Both the position numbers and the translations under genes were made by a program. From assembly GCA_039707655.1 (NCBI GenBank), contig CM077666.1:240590166-240654165 (forward strand): DNA of 64,000 bases, given 5' to 3'. The stretch is from Elymus sibiricus. Lineage: Eukaryota > Streptophyta > Magnoliopsida > Poales > Poaceae. Below are positions 53,911 through 64,000 of the stretch, piece after piece (the first letter of the stretch is position 1; each line of letters starts with the position of its first letter). Below the pieces are notes generated by a model. That model saw only the letters and a list, made by a program, of their open reading frames with translations. It did not search any database and had not been told where the DNA came from.

Positions 53911-56455
53911 ATTGTAGAGCCACTTAATTCATCAAGCATATCATCCAGCCTAGGAATAGGATGACGATAACGAATAGTAATATTATTAATGCCTCTACAA
54001 TCAACACACATACGCGATGTACCATCCTTTTTTGGCACTAGTATAATAGGAACAGCACAAGGACTAAGAGATTCGCGTATATAACCTTTGTCGAGCAGCT
54101 CCTGTACTTGACGCATAATCTCCTTCGTCTCCTCTGGATTGGTACGGTATGGCGCACGATTGGGCAGTGATGCACCGGGAATTAAGTCAATCTGATGCTC
54201 AATCCCTCGAATAGGTGGTAATCCCGGTGGCACGTCATGTGGAAAAACGTCAGCAAACTCCTACAAAATGTTAGTGACAGCAGGAGGCAAAGAGGGTGGC
54301 ATGTCCACGAATGAAAATAATGCCTCTTTGCACACAAAAGCATAGCAAACAGATTTGCTAAAATCTAGATCATCAATATCAGATTTGGTGGCAAGCAAAC
54401 ATCCACTTTTCAATTTAATTTCAGAAGCAACATGAGATGATGGTTTGTTATTAGGCTTCATTTGGTGCTCAAATTCTTTTGCCACAATCTGATTTTCACT
54501 CTTGTTCTGCTCCTGCTTTGCTTTACTAGCTCTATTCACGTCGTCTTTCAAAATGTGTTCAGGAGTCATAGGAAGCAACGTAATATGTTTATCCTTATGA
54601 ACAAGAGTATACTGATTGTTTCTACCATGGTGTACAGAATTTTTATCGAATTGCCATGGTCTACCAAGTAATATGGAACATGCTTGCATGGGTACCACAT
54701 CACAATCAACATAATCAGCATATGTAGCTATACTAAAATGTACACGAACAGTACGTGTTACCTTAACTTTCCCGCTGTTGTTGAACCATTGTATGTAGTA
54801 AGGATGTGGATGTGGTCTTGTGGTGAGAGACAGCTTCTCCACCATCTCCATGCTAGCCAAGTTGTTGCAACTCCCTCCATCTATGATGACGCGCACAGAA
54901 CGTTCCTTCACAACTCCCTTCGTATGGAACAAATTGTGCCTCTGATTTTGCTCAGCCTGTGTTACCTACACACTCAAAACACGTTGAGCAACTAAACTTT
55001 CATACCTGTCAGCGTCTTCAGCAGCCATGTATTGTGTCTCTTGTTCAGAATCATGTCCACCCTGGTCTTCACTAGCAATAAGAGCCAAAGTCTCCTCATC
55101 ATAGTCATTAGCGGACTCATACCGACCATCCTCAGTAACAATCATCACACGCGGAGACGGACATTTGCTCGCATAGTGACCTCCACCCTTGCAACGACGA
55201 CATATAACATCATGTGTTTGCCCTGTTGATGCCATGGATGAAGAAGAGCTCTGTGCTGGACCAGAAGGTGTGTTCTTGGCGGATGGTTGTGGTGGTGCCT
55301 GTTTCCTTGTATCCCGGTTGGAGTTGGCGGAGGAAGTAGGCGGTATTGCAGCAGGACCTGTGGAAGTAGACGATGTACGCGGTGTCCATGATGAAGATCG
55401 ACCTGCAGAAAAGTTAGTTCGCGCCAATGCCTGTCGATCCTGCACTTCACGTTCAGCTTTGCAAGCAAGATGGAATAAACGAGTGATATTGTTATACTCC
55501 TTATACTCTAAGATGGTTTGAATTTCTCTATTTAAGCCACCCATAAACGTGCAAGCATAGCTTCATTATCCTCAACAATACCACATCTAATCATGCCAGT
55601 TTGTAATTCCTGATAATATTCTTCTACAGAATTTTTTCCTTGTCTTAAACGCTGCAATTTTTGAAGTAATTCACGTTGATAATATGGTGGAACCCAACGA
55701 GTACGCATAGCATTTTTCAGAGCAGCCCAAGTAGTTGGAATATTATCATGATATACTCTACAATGTTCAGACCACCAAACACAAGCAAAACTAGTGAAAG
55801 CACAAACGGCAGCAGCAAGACGTCTACCCTCAGGATATTGTAAGCATGTAAAACGTTGTTCAGTTTCTAACTCCCAAGTAAGATAGACATCAGAAATGTA
55901 TCTACCCTCAAATGGCGGAATATTCAATTTCAGTTTAGGGATATGGTCATTATCTCGTACCTGAGGAGGTGGAACAGCCCTACCGTTGCGATCATATGCA
56001 TGTGGACGACCTGGTGGTGGTGGTGCTGGTGGTTGCACGTAGTTCTGATTTTGAGCAACCTCATCCTCATAATCATCCTCGTAATCATTGTTCTCGTCAA
56101 CAGCAGCAGCAGGAGCCACAGAAGCATCAGCAGCAGTTGCAGCGGCACCAGAATGTTGGCCGGCCTCAAGGGGAACACGCTGCGCTCGTCCTACTGGAGC
56201 GGGGCGACGTGGAGGTGGTCGTTGTTGGTGTTGCAACGGTGCAGCAGGGGCAGCAGGTGGTGGTGGTAGACGCGCGAGTAGCTCATCGAACTTGGTGTCA
56301 ATTGTCTTCTCAATGTCATCTATCCTCTCCAGAGCCTTACCAAAACTGCTCATCACATCCTGTACCTATTCACCCAACATTTGTTGAAACTTATCATGTA
56401 GTTCCTTCTGCGTCATGTTCTCCCAGTCGATCTGGTCGGCTTGTGATCCTGTCAT
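53865..56455 (-). pseudogene. C2 gag, protease and RT N-terminus
   Basis: Gag starts at MTGSQADQIDWENMTQKELHDKFQQ (56455). Codon 30 is TAG where C1 has CAG (56366-56368). The gag domain is whole (VYLTWELETEQRFTCLQYPE; VWWSEHCR; GKNSVEEYYQELQTGMIRCG) up to a frameshift near 55545. The zinc knuckle CRRCKGGGHYASKC, a second CAG to TAG (54966-54968), a protease-like domain VRVIIDGGSCNNLASMEMVE, a third CAG to TAG (54261-54263) and the linker GLPPIRGIEHQIDLIPGASL plus the RT start follow. All three nonsense changes are the same C to T at CAG. Confidence 0.92.
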
Positions 56456-57607
56456 AGTTAGCAGCAATAGAAACACACAAGAATATGTCCTACAGACTAC
56501 TAATATGAAGTGGTGTGGTGGAAAATCACAAATCCGTCAAGCGAATCACAAATTCTTACCCGTTCTTACCAAGCAGCAGGTGGTGATCGGTAACCGTTGC
56601 AGTCAAAAACGCCTCAAAGCGTGGATAGAGCGATTGCCAGGTGGTGTCAAACACATGATGTAGAGAATATGTGGAGCTGGGAAGGCTTAATATATGGTAG
56701 CAAAAAGGTCAGCAACAATCAATTCAGAGATGCAAAGGTGAATAAACGCTCAACGACGGTACTGTGCTGGTCCTAGGTTAGACCGTACTAGAGACGCGAG
56801 CCTAGAACACCAACAAAATCACGACGTGGCACGTCAACAAGGGAAAAGCACACTCTGAAAAAAAAATTGCTCTTTTTTTTTGGCGCTTTTTTTTTGCGCT
56901 TTTTTTTCAGCGAAAAATCGCTATAATGGCGAGTGTCTCAAAACTCTTCCCGAGGTCTAAAAAACAGGATAGGCACGAAATTTTTTTTGAATTTTTTTTT
57001 CGGCTGTCCGGACCAAAAATTGGAAAATGCTCAAAAAAAACTTTCTATAATGGCGACTGCCTCAAAACGCTCGGAAACTCCTAAAAATAGGATAGCCAGA
57101 ATTTTTTTTGACAGTTGCGATTTTGGAAGAAAAAAAATCCGAAACCTACTCCGGCAAGGGAAAACGAATCTGACTACAAAAGGATCTCGGAAGCAAACCT
57201 AATATGAAAAGGACTAGGATTGGTGGTGGTATATGGAGTAGGATTGGAGGTATATGTAAGGCAGCGGCGATGTATATGATGTGGTGGTGTATATGACAGC
57301 GAGGAAGATGGTGCGGTGGGGGTATATAGCAGCGATGAAGATGGTGTGGCGGCGGCGTGACAACTTGTGAACAGAACTCGAAACTCTAAAGGACTAGACG
57401 CTAAGACCAGCAACTTGACACGACGATGCAACCGCAAATTCAACAAAGCAAAACACCGAACAGAAAATTGCAACAGGCTCAGATTGGTTCAGATATGATG
57501 AACTAACCCTAATTTTTTTTGTGTGGTTTTTTCGTGGACTGTAGGTATGAAGAACAGATGCAATGTAGACTACGAAAACTGGTAAAATCTCACCGAGTAA
57601 CCTGGAT
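56456..57607 (-). other. C2 5' leader
   Basis: A 1.15 kb non-coding leader with A/T runs (56860-57150). It has the same repeated unit as C1 (ATAATGGCGAGTGTCTCAAA at 56923 and its relative near 57049). No gene is seen. Confidence 0.75.
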
Positions 57608-57618
57608 ATCTGATACCA
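57608..57618 (-). other. C2 primer binding site
   Basis: The element strand reads TGGTATCAGAT, 2 bp from the 5' LTR, as in C1. Confidence 0.85.
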
Positions 57619-57620
57619 CT

Positions 57621-58526
57621 TGATAGAGGCGAAGCTGTCCCGTCTTTCGATGAGATGGTGGCTATCGTTTTCGATGGAGCAGACTTTGACGATCCGACTA
57701 CGAACGTGCGAGGACGTCGTGCCTTAGCAATCGCTAAACCAACTCCGAGAGGTTATTGACCACGCCGGAGCACGATCAACCTGACCACGAGGGTCTATTT
57801 CCTGCGAGCAAACGAAGAACAAGCAAGAAACTGAGATTGCAATCTGGATATTGCGAATATAAGAGGAAAGCTTTATTAATCAAGTGGGGTTCTGTGACGT
57901 CTTGGTCTGGTCGTTGAACACAAACGAAGTATGCGAAGTTGCAGCTATGGCGAACTTTTAATCTAAACAAAACCCAAGGTCTAAACGACGCCCTAAGGGC
58001 TGTATATATGAGAGAGTAGGGGGGAATTTCGTGACCCCTTGGAGGAGGGGTCCGAAATCAACCCTAACTCTGTTTCCCCACACATACGGACTCTAAAAAC
58101 AGCCTATACTGATGTATTTCGAAATTACATGGGCCTGTCCCAAAAATAAGGTGACACAGCACCTATAATACCCTCTGGACAAAATTTATGAAGTGACATC
58201 TTGTATATTTCGTCCAAGATTATGGTGGCTTCAAAGTCCTGAAATCATCACTTGAAATACCATTGAGGTCTCCCGTGCACACACCTTCCGCTCCATGCTT
58301 GATCCCGCTCCAACGGCCATCCCTCTTGTTCATGCTAGGCCCTTCATTTGTAAGCAAAACAAAAGTATCTAATTTAGGCAGCATCATATGTTCATGAACA
58401 TTAGAAGGGTTTCCAAGAAACGAAAGTACCTGGTAATTTAATTGGCGTGCGCGAGCTCTAGTAATTGGTCCCATGTATGTAACAGCAGGGGCTGTGGGTG
58501 TAATTGTGGAAGTGATGTCCTCATCA
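57621..58526 (-). repeat. C2 5' LTR (906 bp)
   Basis: Same length as the 3' LTR. The differences I see are at the start (GGCGAAGCTG against GGCTAAGGTG), one near 58333 and three near 58505-58513. Confidence 0.95.
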
Positions 58527-58867
58527 AAGTTGATATGAGAGATGCAACTAAAGGACACAAGGGGCAATGATCATGATAAATCATGTGAGAGGCAAGAACA
58601 TATATGCCATCAGCCCAATGAAACGAACAAGTATGAATCATGGGTGATGCAACAAAGCAAGTAATCATGGTTATCAAGTTATGCAAGCTAGTAGTGCGAA
58701 GATGCAACATACTAGAGGTCATCATAGAAATCATGTCATGTGTGCAAATAGTGGGAATACATCGTGCACACGACATATCACAAGCATGCGAACAAGATAT
58801 GAGGAATGTATCAACAATGTATTGGCAAGAAGTTCTATGTAAATAGCAAAGGAACATCATGACTCTC
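58527..58867 (-). pseudogene. N3 long-ORF middle fragment
   Basis: HACDMSCARCIPTICTHDMI and MITCFVASPMIHTCSFHWAD match the N1/N2 long ORF (ACDMSCTFVMPIICSHDMI; MIACLVASPMIHTCSFHAVD in N2). It joins 50738 across C2. It is truncated at 58867 by LP. Confidence 0.8.
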
Positions 58868-59632
58868 TGATGCGGAGCATCCTACGGACATCACCATGTC
58901 AAGAGTCCGTTCGCCAAGTGACACGTGCGACATCTACTTCATCTATACAAAGGTGAATCATCTCCTTTACACGTGTCCACTTGTGCCCTTCGAGGATGGT
59001 ATACTACTTGACCCTCTCTCGTGTGCATACATAGGTGTGAGCGGAGCTACACATTCATCGAGGAGGAGTCCAAGCTCAAGAGGACATGTAGATCAGGAAC
59101 ACCGCAAGGGAGACGGAGTCAAGCAACGGGAAGAAGGACAGCTGCCCAGGCGACCCCGTGCCCACGGGCCTAGTGGACCCCGTGCGCACGGGCTACCTAG
59201 AAAGTCTCTGGATACCCCATGCGCACGGGCCCGAAAAGACCCCGTGCGCATGGGACCCCTCGCTGTAGCTGCTGATAGCCCATGCGCACGGGCGTGTACC
59301 GTGCCCATGGGACCCCCGTGCGCACGGGCCCCACTTACCCCGTGCGCACGGGCCACCCAACGAGGTGGCTGACTTTGGTCTGTTTTTTCCCTCACTTCGT
59401 CCCTTACCCCCCACCTCCGATATAAACTGTACCTAGGCCATTTGTAAGGGTTAGCAAAGGATATGATATGATCTAGAGAGTACTTTGCTCATCTACCCTC
59501 TCCCATGGAGATCAAGACCACCTAGGAGAAGATCCCAAGTGGATATCAAGACCCCCTTTGCGGGAAGGATCTATCTAGATCATCAAGACCTCATCTCCTC
59601 TTGGATTTGGGATGAACTTTACCATGTATCTT
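58868..59632 (+). repeat. LP: plus-strand N1-type LTR, interrupted by N2
   Basis: It starts TGATGCGGAGCATCC with CATGTCAAGAGTCCGTTCGC, as in the N1 LTR. TATA-like sequence lies near 59420 (GATATAAACTG). It is cut at 59632 by N2 before its R/U5 end. CTCTC (58863-58867) is the expected duplication. Confidence 0.85.
59155..59352. repeat. LP palindrome array, CCCGTGCGCACGGG type
   Basis: Eight or more units, some with ATGCGCACGGG or CCCGTGCCCACGGG. Confidence 0.9.
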
Positions 59633-60668
59633 TGATGTAGGGTGGAACCCTAATTGACGATCTTTCACGAATTGGAGGGGATCCTACGGAGAACATGAAG
59701 AACACGAGGAAGAACACGGGGGAAATCACAAGGGAAACACTCAAGAACAATTCCAATCACACATCCACTAGACTAACAAGCACATGGATCCACAAGGTAC
59801 ATGAACAATCAAAGGGAAAGGTACAAGGTAAAGTTCATCCCAAATCCTATGAAGGAGATGAGGTCTTGAATCCACAAGGGGATCTTCTCACATGCTCACA
59901 TGGAGGTCTTGATCTCCATGGGAGAGGTCACTCTCTCTCTCTTAAGAGGACTAGTGGTAGGAGCTAGGCTCAACTAGATGAGCCAATACTTTGCTAACCC
60001 TAGAATGGAGGAGGGGAAGGTCTATTTATAGTACAAGCCACGAAGGGGTAAGTGGGAGAGAGATACATGGGCCACTGCGCGCAGGCAGGCCGGTTGTACC
60101 GGTCGTCCAACCGGTTGTACCGCTGGGACCTTCTGTACCGGTTCCTGGAGGTGTTCGGGGAAGTAGGGACCGGTTGTACCGGTGGGAGGACCGGTTGTAC
60201 CGGTCAGGTCGCAGCTGTGGGAACAACCGGGGCTGTACCAGTCTTGCGCCGCTTGATTACAGAACGTGGACCGGTAGTTGGGCGGTAGTGGAGCGGTTGT
60301 TCCGGTGGACCGGTAGTTGGGCGGTAGTGGAGCGGTTGTACCGGTGGACCGGTAGTTGGGCGGTAGTGGACCGGTTGTACCGGTAATTCTGGGCTGACAC
60401 AGTCCTCTTCTTCCTTCTCTTCCATGCTTCCCTCGCGGATGGTGTAGTTGTACTCTTGTGCTTAGACTCCTCCTCATCATCCGTGAAGCTCTGACAATAC
60501 CTATGTATGCACACAAGAGGAGTGTCAAGTAGTATACCATCCTCGAAGGGGTCAAGTGAACACGTGTAAAGGAGATGATTCACCTTTATGTATGTGAAGT
60601 AGATGTCGCACGTGTCACTTGCCAAACAGACTCTTGACATGGTGATGTCCGTAGGATGCTCCGCATCA
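59633..60668 (-). repeat. N2 3' LTR (1,036 bp)
   Basis: It runs from TGATGTAGGG to CCGCATCA, with TATA (element strand CTATAAATAG) at 60023-60032. It is closely similar to LX but longer, through a triplicated 39-bp unit. Confidence 0.92.
60090..60384. repeat. N2 LTR palindrome array, CCGGTTGTACCGG type
   Basis: Units with arms ACCGG/CCGGT around TTGTA, in the same order as LX for the first six. It ends in three tandem 39-bp copies (60268-60306, 60307-60345, 60346-60384), each with one CCGGTAGTTGG half and one CGGTTGT(T/A)CCGGT. Confidence 0.92.
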
Positions 60669-61237
60669 TCCCCTCCCCCTTGGAAAAGATCCGTCCTCGG
60701 ATCGAAAACCAAATCACCATGGGAAAGAAATGTCGCCGCCGTGTAGAAGTGGACGATCACCAAGCACTCTTCATCTTGAAGTTCGAAATGGGCATTCTCC
60801 AATGTCGCACCGTCGTGTGATTCCTTCAAAAGGAGCAAGGACAACAAACACTTGGAAAAATAAATGTGGTTACCGTTAGTGCAAAACCAAGCATTCAAGT
60901 GGTGATTCACCCAACAAGTGTCGTCGTCATGTATGGCATAAGGTGTGACAAGAGGACAAGCATCTACCCCAAGGTCATAGCAAGTGTGCATGAAGCTCTC
61001 AACAAATGGTCGATGGTAGGCATATGAATCATTCACAACACCAAAGGAAATGAAGTGTCTAAACACATGGGTCAAGTGCAAGACAATCCAAGCATAACGT
61101 TCATAGGGTGTAGTGAAAATAGTGTGGCACTCAACACAATAGAAAGAGCAATTGTTCATCGTGTGTGAGGCAATCAAGTCAAGCATGTAGCAATCAATAT
61201 GGGACATGGCATATGTGAAGAAATGACATTGTTGCAA
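60257..61237 (-). pseudogene. N2 long ORF, C-terminal part
   Basis: Matches the N1 long-ORF end: YAWIVLHLTHVFRHFISFGV; DDDTCWVNHHLNAWFCTNGN; then [18 protein letters not shown] over the polypurine tract (60669-60682) and about 410 bp into the LTR. Two extra bases near 61200, against N1, shift the frame from the upstream part. Confidence 0.78.
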
Positions 61238-63470
61238 TCAAACACATGGGAATAGCATGGGATAATCATGTTCGATGCAACACACAAGGCATATATATCA
61301 TGAGACATGGCAATGTGGCAATGACAAGTCAAAACAAGATCTCGAGCATGTGTGCAATGTGTCATGGTGCAAGCAACACATGAAGTATGATCTACAATAT
61401 TCATGCTCATGGTTTTGGGGTTCTCGAAAGTGAAGGATATGACCTCAAAAGCATGTCCTTGTGCGTCCTTCATAATGCCAAAGTGGTAGGAAATGCGTTG
61501 TAGAAGCACGTCGGTCGAAAGTGGCTCGCTCTCAAGAGCTCGAATGGTCAACTCACGTGAAGTGGAAGTTGACACAAAGTCCAAGTATCCTACACATGCA
61601 CACAACAAAGCAAAGAACGTATGCGCATGGTAGATAAACACATCATCCATCATGATGGTTCTCTTCTCTTGCACATAACCATTAGAAGCAAAAGTGCATG
61701 AATAATATGATTTAACAATGGATATATTCATGGCACTAGGCATATGGTGCAAAGAAGGAAGACAAGCATGCTTCACATGAAATATGTCACAAACTCCAAA
61801 TATATGGGAGAAAGCTATGGGGGCAATCTCATTAGCAAGACTAAAATCATTGTTGCACTCAATACATGGCAAATCATCTAGCATGAGAGAGGCAACATAT
61901 GGAGCAATTGGATCACATTTAATAGCAATCATGTGCAAAGAATGGAAATGGATGCCATCAACCGCATGAAACGAGCAAGTATGAATCATCGGTGATGCAA
62001 CAAGGCAAGCAATCATAGTAATCATGTCGTGCAAACTAGTGGAGCGAAGATGCAACACACTAGAGGAAATCATGGTAATCATGTCATGTGAGCAAATAAT
62101 AGGCATAACAAATGTGCATGACATATCGCAAGCACGAAAACAAGGAAAGATCAAAGTATCATCATAGGCATGGGGTACAAAACAAACATGGCAATAACAA
62201 GGGATATCTCCACCAAGCTTGCGAATACTCATACAAGTACTAGAATCAAGGATCATGTGTAATGCGAAGCATGGGTCACAAATGCATGGCAAAGGCATAG
62301 GAGTGAGCATATCAAGCAACATGAACATGGCAAGATGGGCATAGAATATGTAATGGACAATAACCCATAACCATGTGAGGGCCATGTAGAAGAAATGCGC
62401 AAAGTCTCGTCGCAAAGAGGTCGGGTGGAGGGTAAGCACTCCATGGTGGCGCATATCTTCATTGCTCTCTACAGCTCGTTTCATCAACTCGTGTGCTTGC
62501 GAGGTTGACGAATATGTGTGATTACCTACACAAGAAAGACACAAGCGAAAGAATGTGTGTGCGTGGTAAATGTACATATCATCCATCATGATGTGTAGGT
62601 GCACGTGAGAGTTAGCACAAAACAAGCAATGCTCAAAGAAATTTGAGGCATGGTATATGAACATGTCATCCATCATGAAAGAATAATTGTTATGTATAAC
62701 ACGATGGGGACACAAATTGAGCATGCAAGTATATGGCACATCCATATCATTTGTATTCATGGGATGCATATGGTGCACAAAATCATGGAAATCATGCAAT
62801 GTATAGGATGGGTCAAAATCTCCTAACATGTATGAGGAAACTATGGGGGTCTCCTCAATAGCAATATTGGAAGCATTACATGGAGAAAATTGACAACATG
62901 GCAAACAATGCATGTCCGAAGCTAGGTGGTCATGGCATGGCCTATGATGGCAAGGATGCAAAGGGAGCATATCAATATCATCACAAGAAAAACAAATGCC
63001 ACTAACCATGGGCTTGTCATCTATGCCATATGTACAAATTGGGTTTATTTTAATGGCATATGCATAGTTACTACGATGAGATTGCAAATGAGACATATGG
63101 TTGATCTCATGCATAGCATATGACAAGTCAAGCGGATTGTCAAACATGATGTGACCTAAAGAATTGTCACAAGAAATCCTATGTAACATGGCATCATAAC
63201 TAATAGACTCCACATGGCAATCATCAAACTCATCATAAATGGGTAAATCATCGCATGGGGAAATCATACTAGCATGAAGCGTGTCAATAGGAGGATCAAC
63301 ATCATGCGAGCAATCATTGTCCACTAGTGGTGTAGGTGAGGTGGCAAAGACCAAATTGTGGTCATCTTCATCGTGATGGAACCATGTGGGGGGTGCATCA
63401 TATTCCACCATGGCCATCGTCTTGTTCAAAGGAAGGACGAAGTCATCGAGGATCGGCGCGTCATCATATA
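61174..63470 (-). CDS. N2 long Cys/His/Met-rich ORF, main part
   Basis: About 750 codons are open and roughly 80% similar to N1. In N2 the gag tail (MAMVEYDAPPTWFHHDEDDH) runs directly into this region with six C where N1 has seven, which shows that gag and the long ORF were one frame. It has the same internal repeats (MMDDMFIYHASNFFEHCLFC; MMDDMYIYHAHTFFRL; MMDDVFIYHAHTFFAL). A one-residue insertion relative to N1 (TCMLNLCPH against TCYNLHPN) keeps the frame. Function unknown. It is broken near 61200 and near 63470. Confidence 0.7.
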
Positions 63471-64000
63471 TGGACCTAGCATCAAATGAGAAGACACAAT
63501 AGAGGTAGAGGTTAAGTTGTTAGAGTGCAAAATGTCCTCACATGACCAATCAACTATCTCACTCTCTCTATGTGGTGGCTCACTCACTCCCTCAGAGTAG
63601 GTGCACTCAAAGTTCTCACTCTCAATATGGGTGCTCATGTCACTCAAGTCATCTCCAAACGCCGCCGTGGCCGTGGGAAAATCCCATGCTCAACCATCTC
63701 ATTACCGTCGCCATGGATGAAGGCCGAAGATGGCACATCATCACTCGCCGCCATGACCGAAGGGAAAATCCCATGCTCGATCATCTCACTCTCGCCTCCA
63801 AAGATGGAAGCATCATCCTTGCTCGCCACCTTATCGCTCACCTCCAAAGCTTGGTCCTTGATTGACTCCGTAGTCGTAGTCGTCTCCGTGCCGTCTTCAA
63901 AAAGAGTCGTGGTAGACTCGGCATCATCAATGCCACAAAGAGGGATGGCGGTGAAGTCGAACTTGGGAGCGTCGTCTTGGAGCTCGTTGGGCTTGGACAT
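63471..64000 (-). pseudogene. N2 gag C-terminal tail
   Basis: Acidic tail matching N1 gag (ELQDDAPKFDFTAIPLCGID; SDKVASKDDASIFGGESE; VSEPPHRESEIVDWSCE). Repeated (E)MxEHGIFPS/R segments near 63680-63780 are absent from N1. One C is lost near 63470, where N1 has GTCCCATATATG and N2 GTCCATATATG. The rest of gag is outside the window. Confidence 0.8.

Larger units (their letters stand above)
50739..58526 (-). mobile_element. C2: full-length CRM-type retrotransposon
   Basis: A complete 7,788-bp element on the minus strand with 906-bp LTRs (50739-51644 and 57621-58526) and a perfect AAGTT duplication. The LTRs differ at six substitutions that I counted (about 0.7%). It has the same organisation as C1 but LTRs and coding sequence are clearly diverged from it. 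It is inserted in the Cys/His-rich ORF of N3. Confidence 0.95.
49223..58867 (-). mobile_element. N3: degenerate non-autonomous element split by C2
   Basis: The 3' LTR is 49223-50003. Body fragments 50004-50738 and 58527-58867 encode parts of the same Cys/His-rich protein as N1. The element is cut on the right by LP, so its gag, leader and 5' LTR are outside the window or lost. Confidence 0.82.
59633..64000 (-). mobile_element. N2: non-autonomous element, 5' part outside window
   Basis: The 3' LTR (59633-60668), polypurine tract and the long Cys/His-rich ORF lead back to the gag C-terminal region at the window edge. It has the same layout as N1 but a different palindrome motif. It is inserted in LP (ATCTT at 59628-59632 as expected duplication). 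Confidence 0.88.

Noticed and set aside
1..64000. Centromeric satellite arrays that would prove a centromere location
   Set aside because: No long satellite tandem repeat was seen. The CRM elements are the only hint, so the location remains an inference.

Overview
The window carries no recognisable host gene, tRNA, rRNA or other RNA gene. It is a deep nest of Ty3/gypsy LTR retrotransposons in both orientations, as expected from gene-poor chromatin of a large grass genome. The two CRM-type elements (7.8 kb, ~0.9 kb LTRs, initiator-Met tRNA primer site, polyprotein running into the 3' LTR) resemble the centromeric Cereba/CRW elements of wheat and barley. A Triticeae, possibly (peri)centromeric, origin is my inference. 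Names used here: C1, C2 = CRM elements; G1-G6 = one autonomous-type gypsy family; N1-N3 = a non-autonomous relative; LX, LV, LP = LTR fragments.

Layout. G1 (minus, 1-4791) sits in G2 (minus, 4792-19828). G2 is also split by C1 (plus, 6357-14152, duplication GTTTG). G2 sits in LTR LX (19829-20468), and LX sits in G3 (plus). G3 runs 20469-48288 and is split by N1 (plus, 23459-31419, duplication CTACA) and by G5 (minus, 31688-47353, duplication ACCCA). G5 is split by G4 (minus, 32591-40960, duplication CATGG). G3 lies in the LTR of G6 (minus, 48289-48898), followed by LTR fragment LV and by N3 (minus, 49223-58867). N3 is split by C2 (minus, 50739-58526, duplication AAGTT). LTR LP (plus) follows, and N2 (minus, 59633 to beyond 64000) is inserted in it. 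Five insertions show matching 5-bp target duplications on both sides.

The G family encodes gag (with CCHC knuckle), protease, reverse transcriptase, RNase H and integrase, then a tail inside the LTR that resembles the CR motif of CRM elements. N elements keep a related gag, the G-type primer site, polypurine tract and LTR ends, but replace pol with a very long Cys/His/Met-rich reading frame. Every coding region seen is broken by nonsense mutations, frameshifts or deletions, so mobilisation in trans is likely.

The most unusual structure is a set of short GC-rich palindromes arrayed in U3 just upstream of the TATA box and again in the 5' leader. The motif is the same at both places within one element but differs between elements: CCGGAAGTTCCGG in G1, CCGGATGTCCGG in G4 and G6, CCCGTGCGCACGGG in G2, G5 and N1. 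CCGGATCATCCGG (G3) and CCGGTTGTACCGG (LX, N2) are seen in U3 only, because their leaders lie outside the window.
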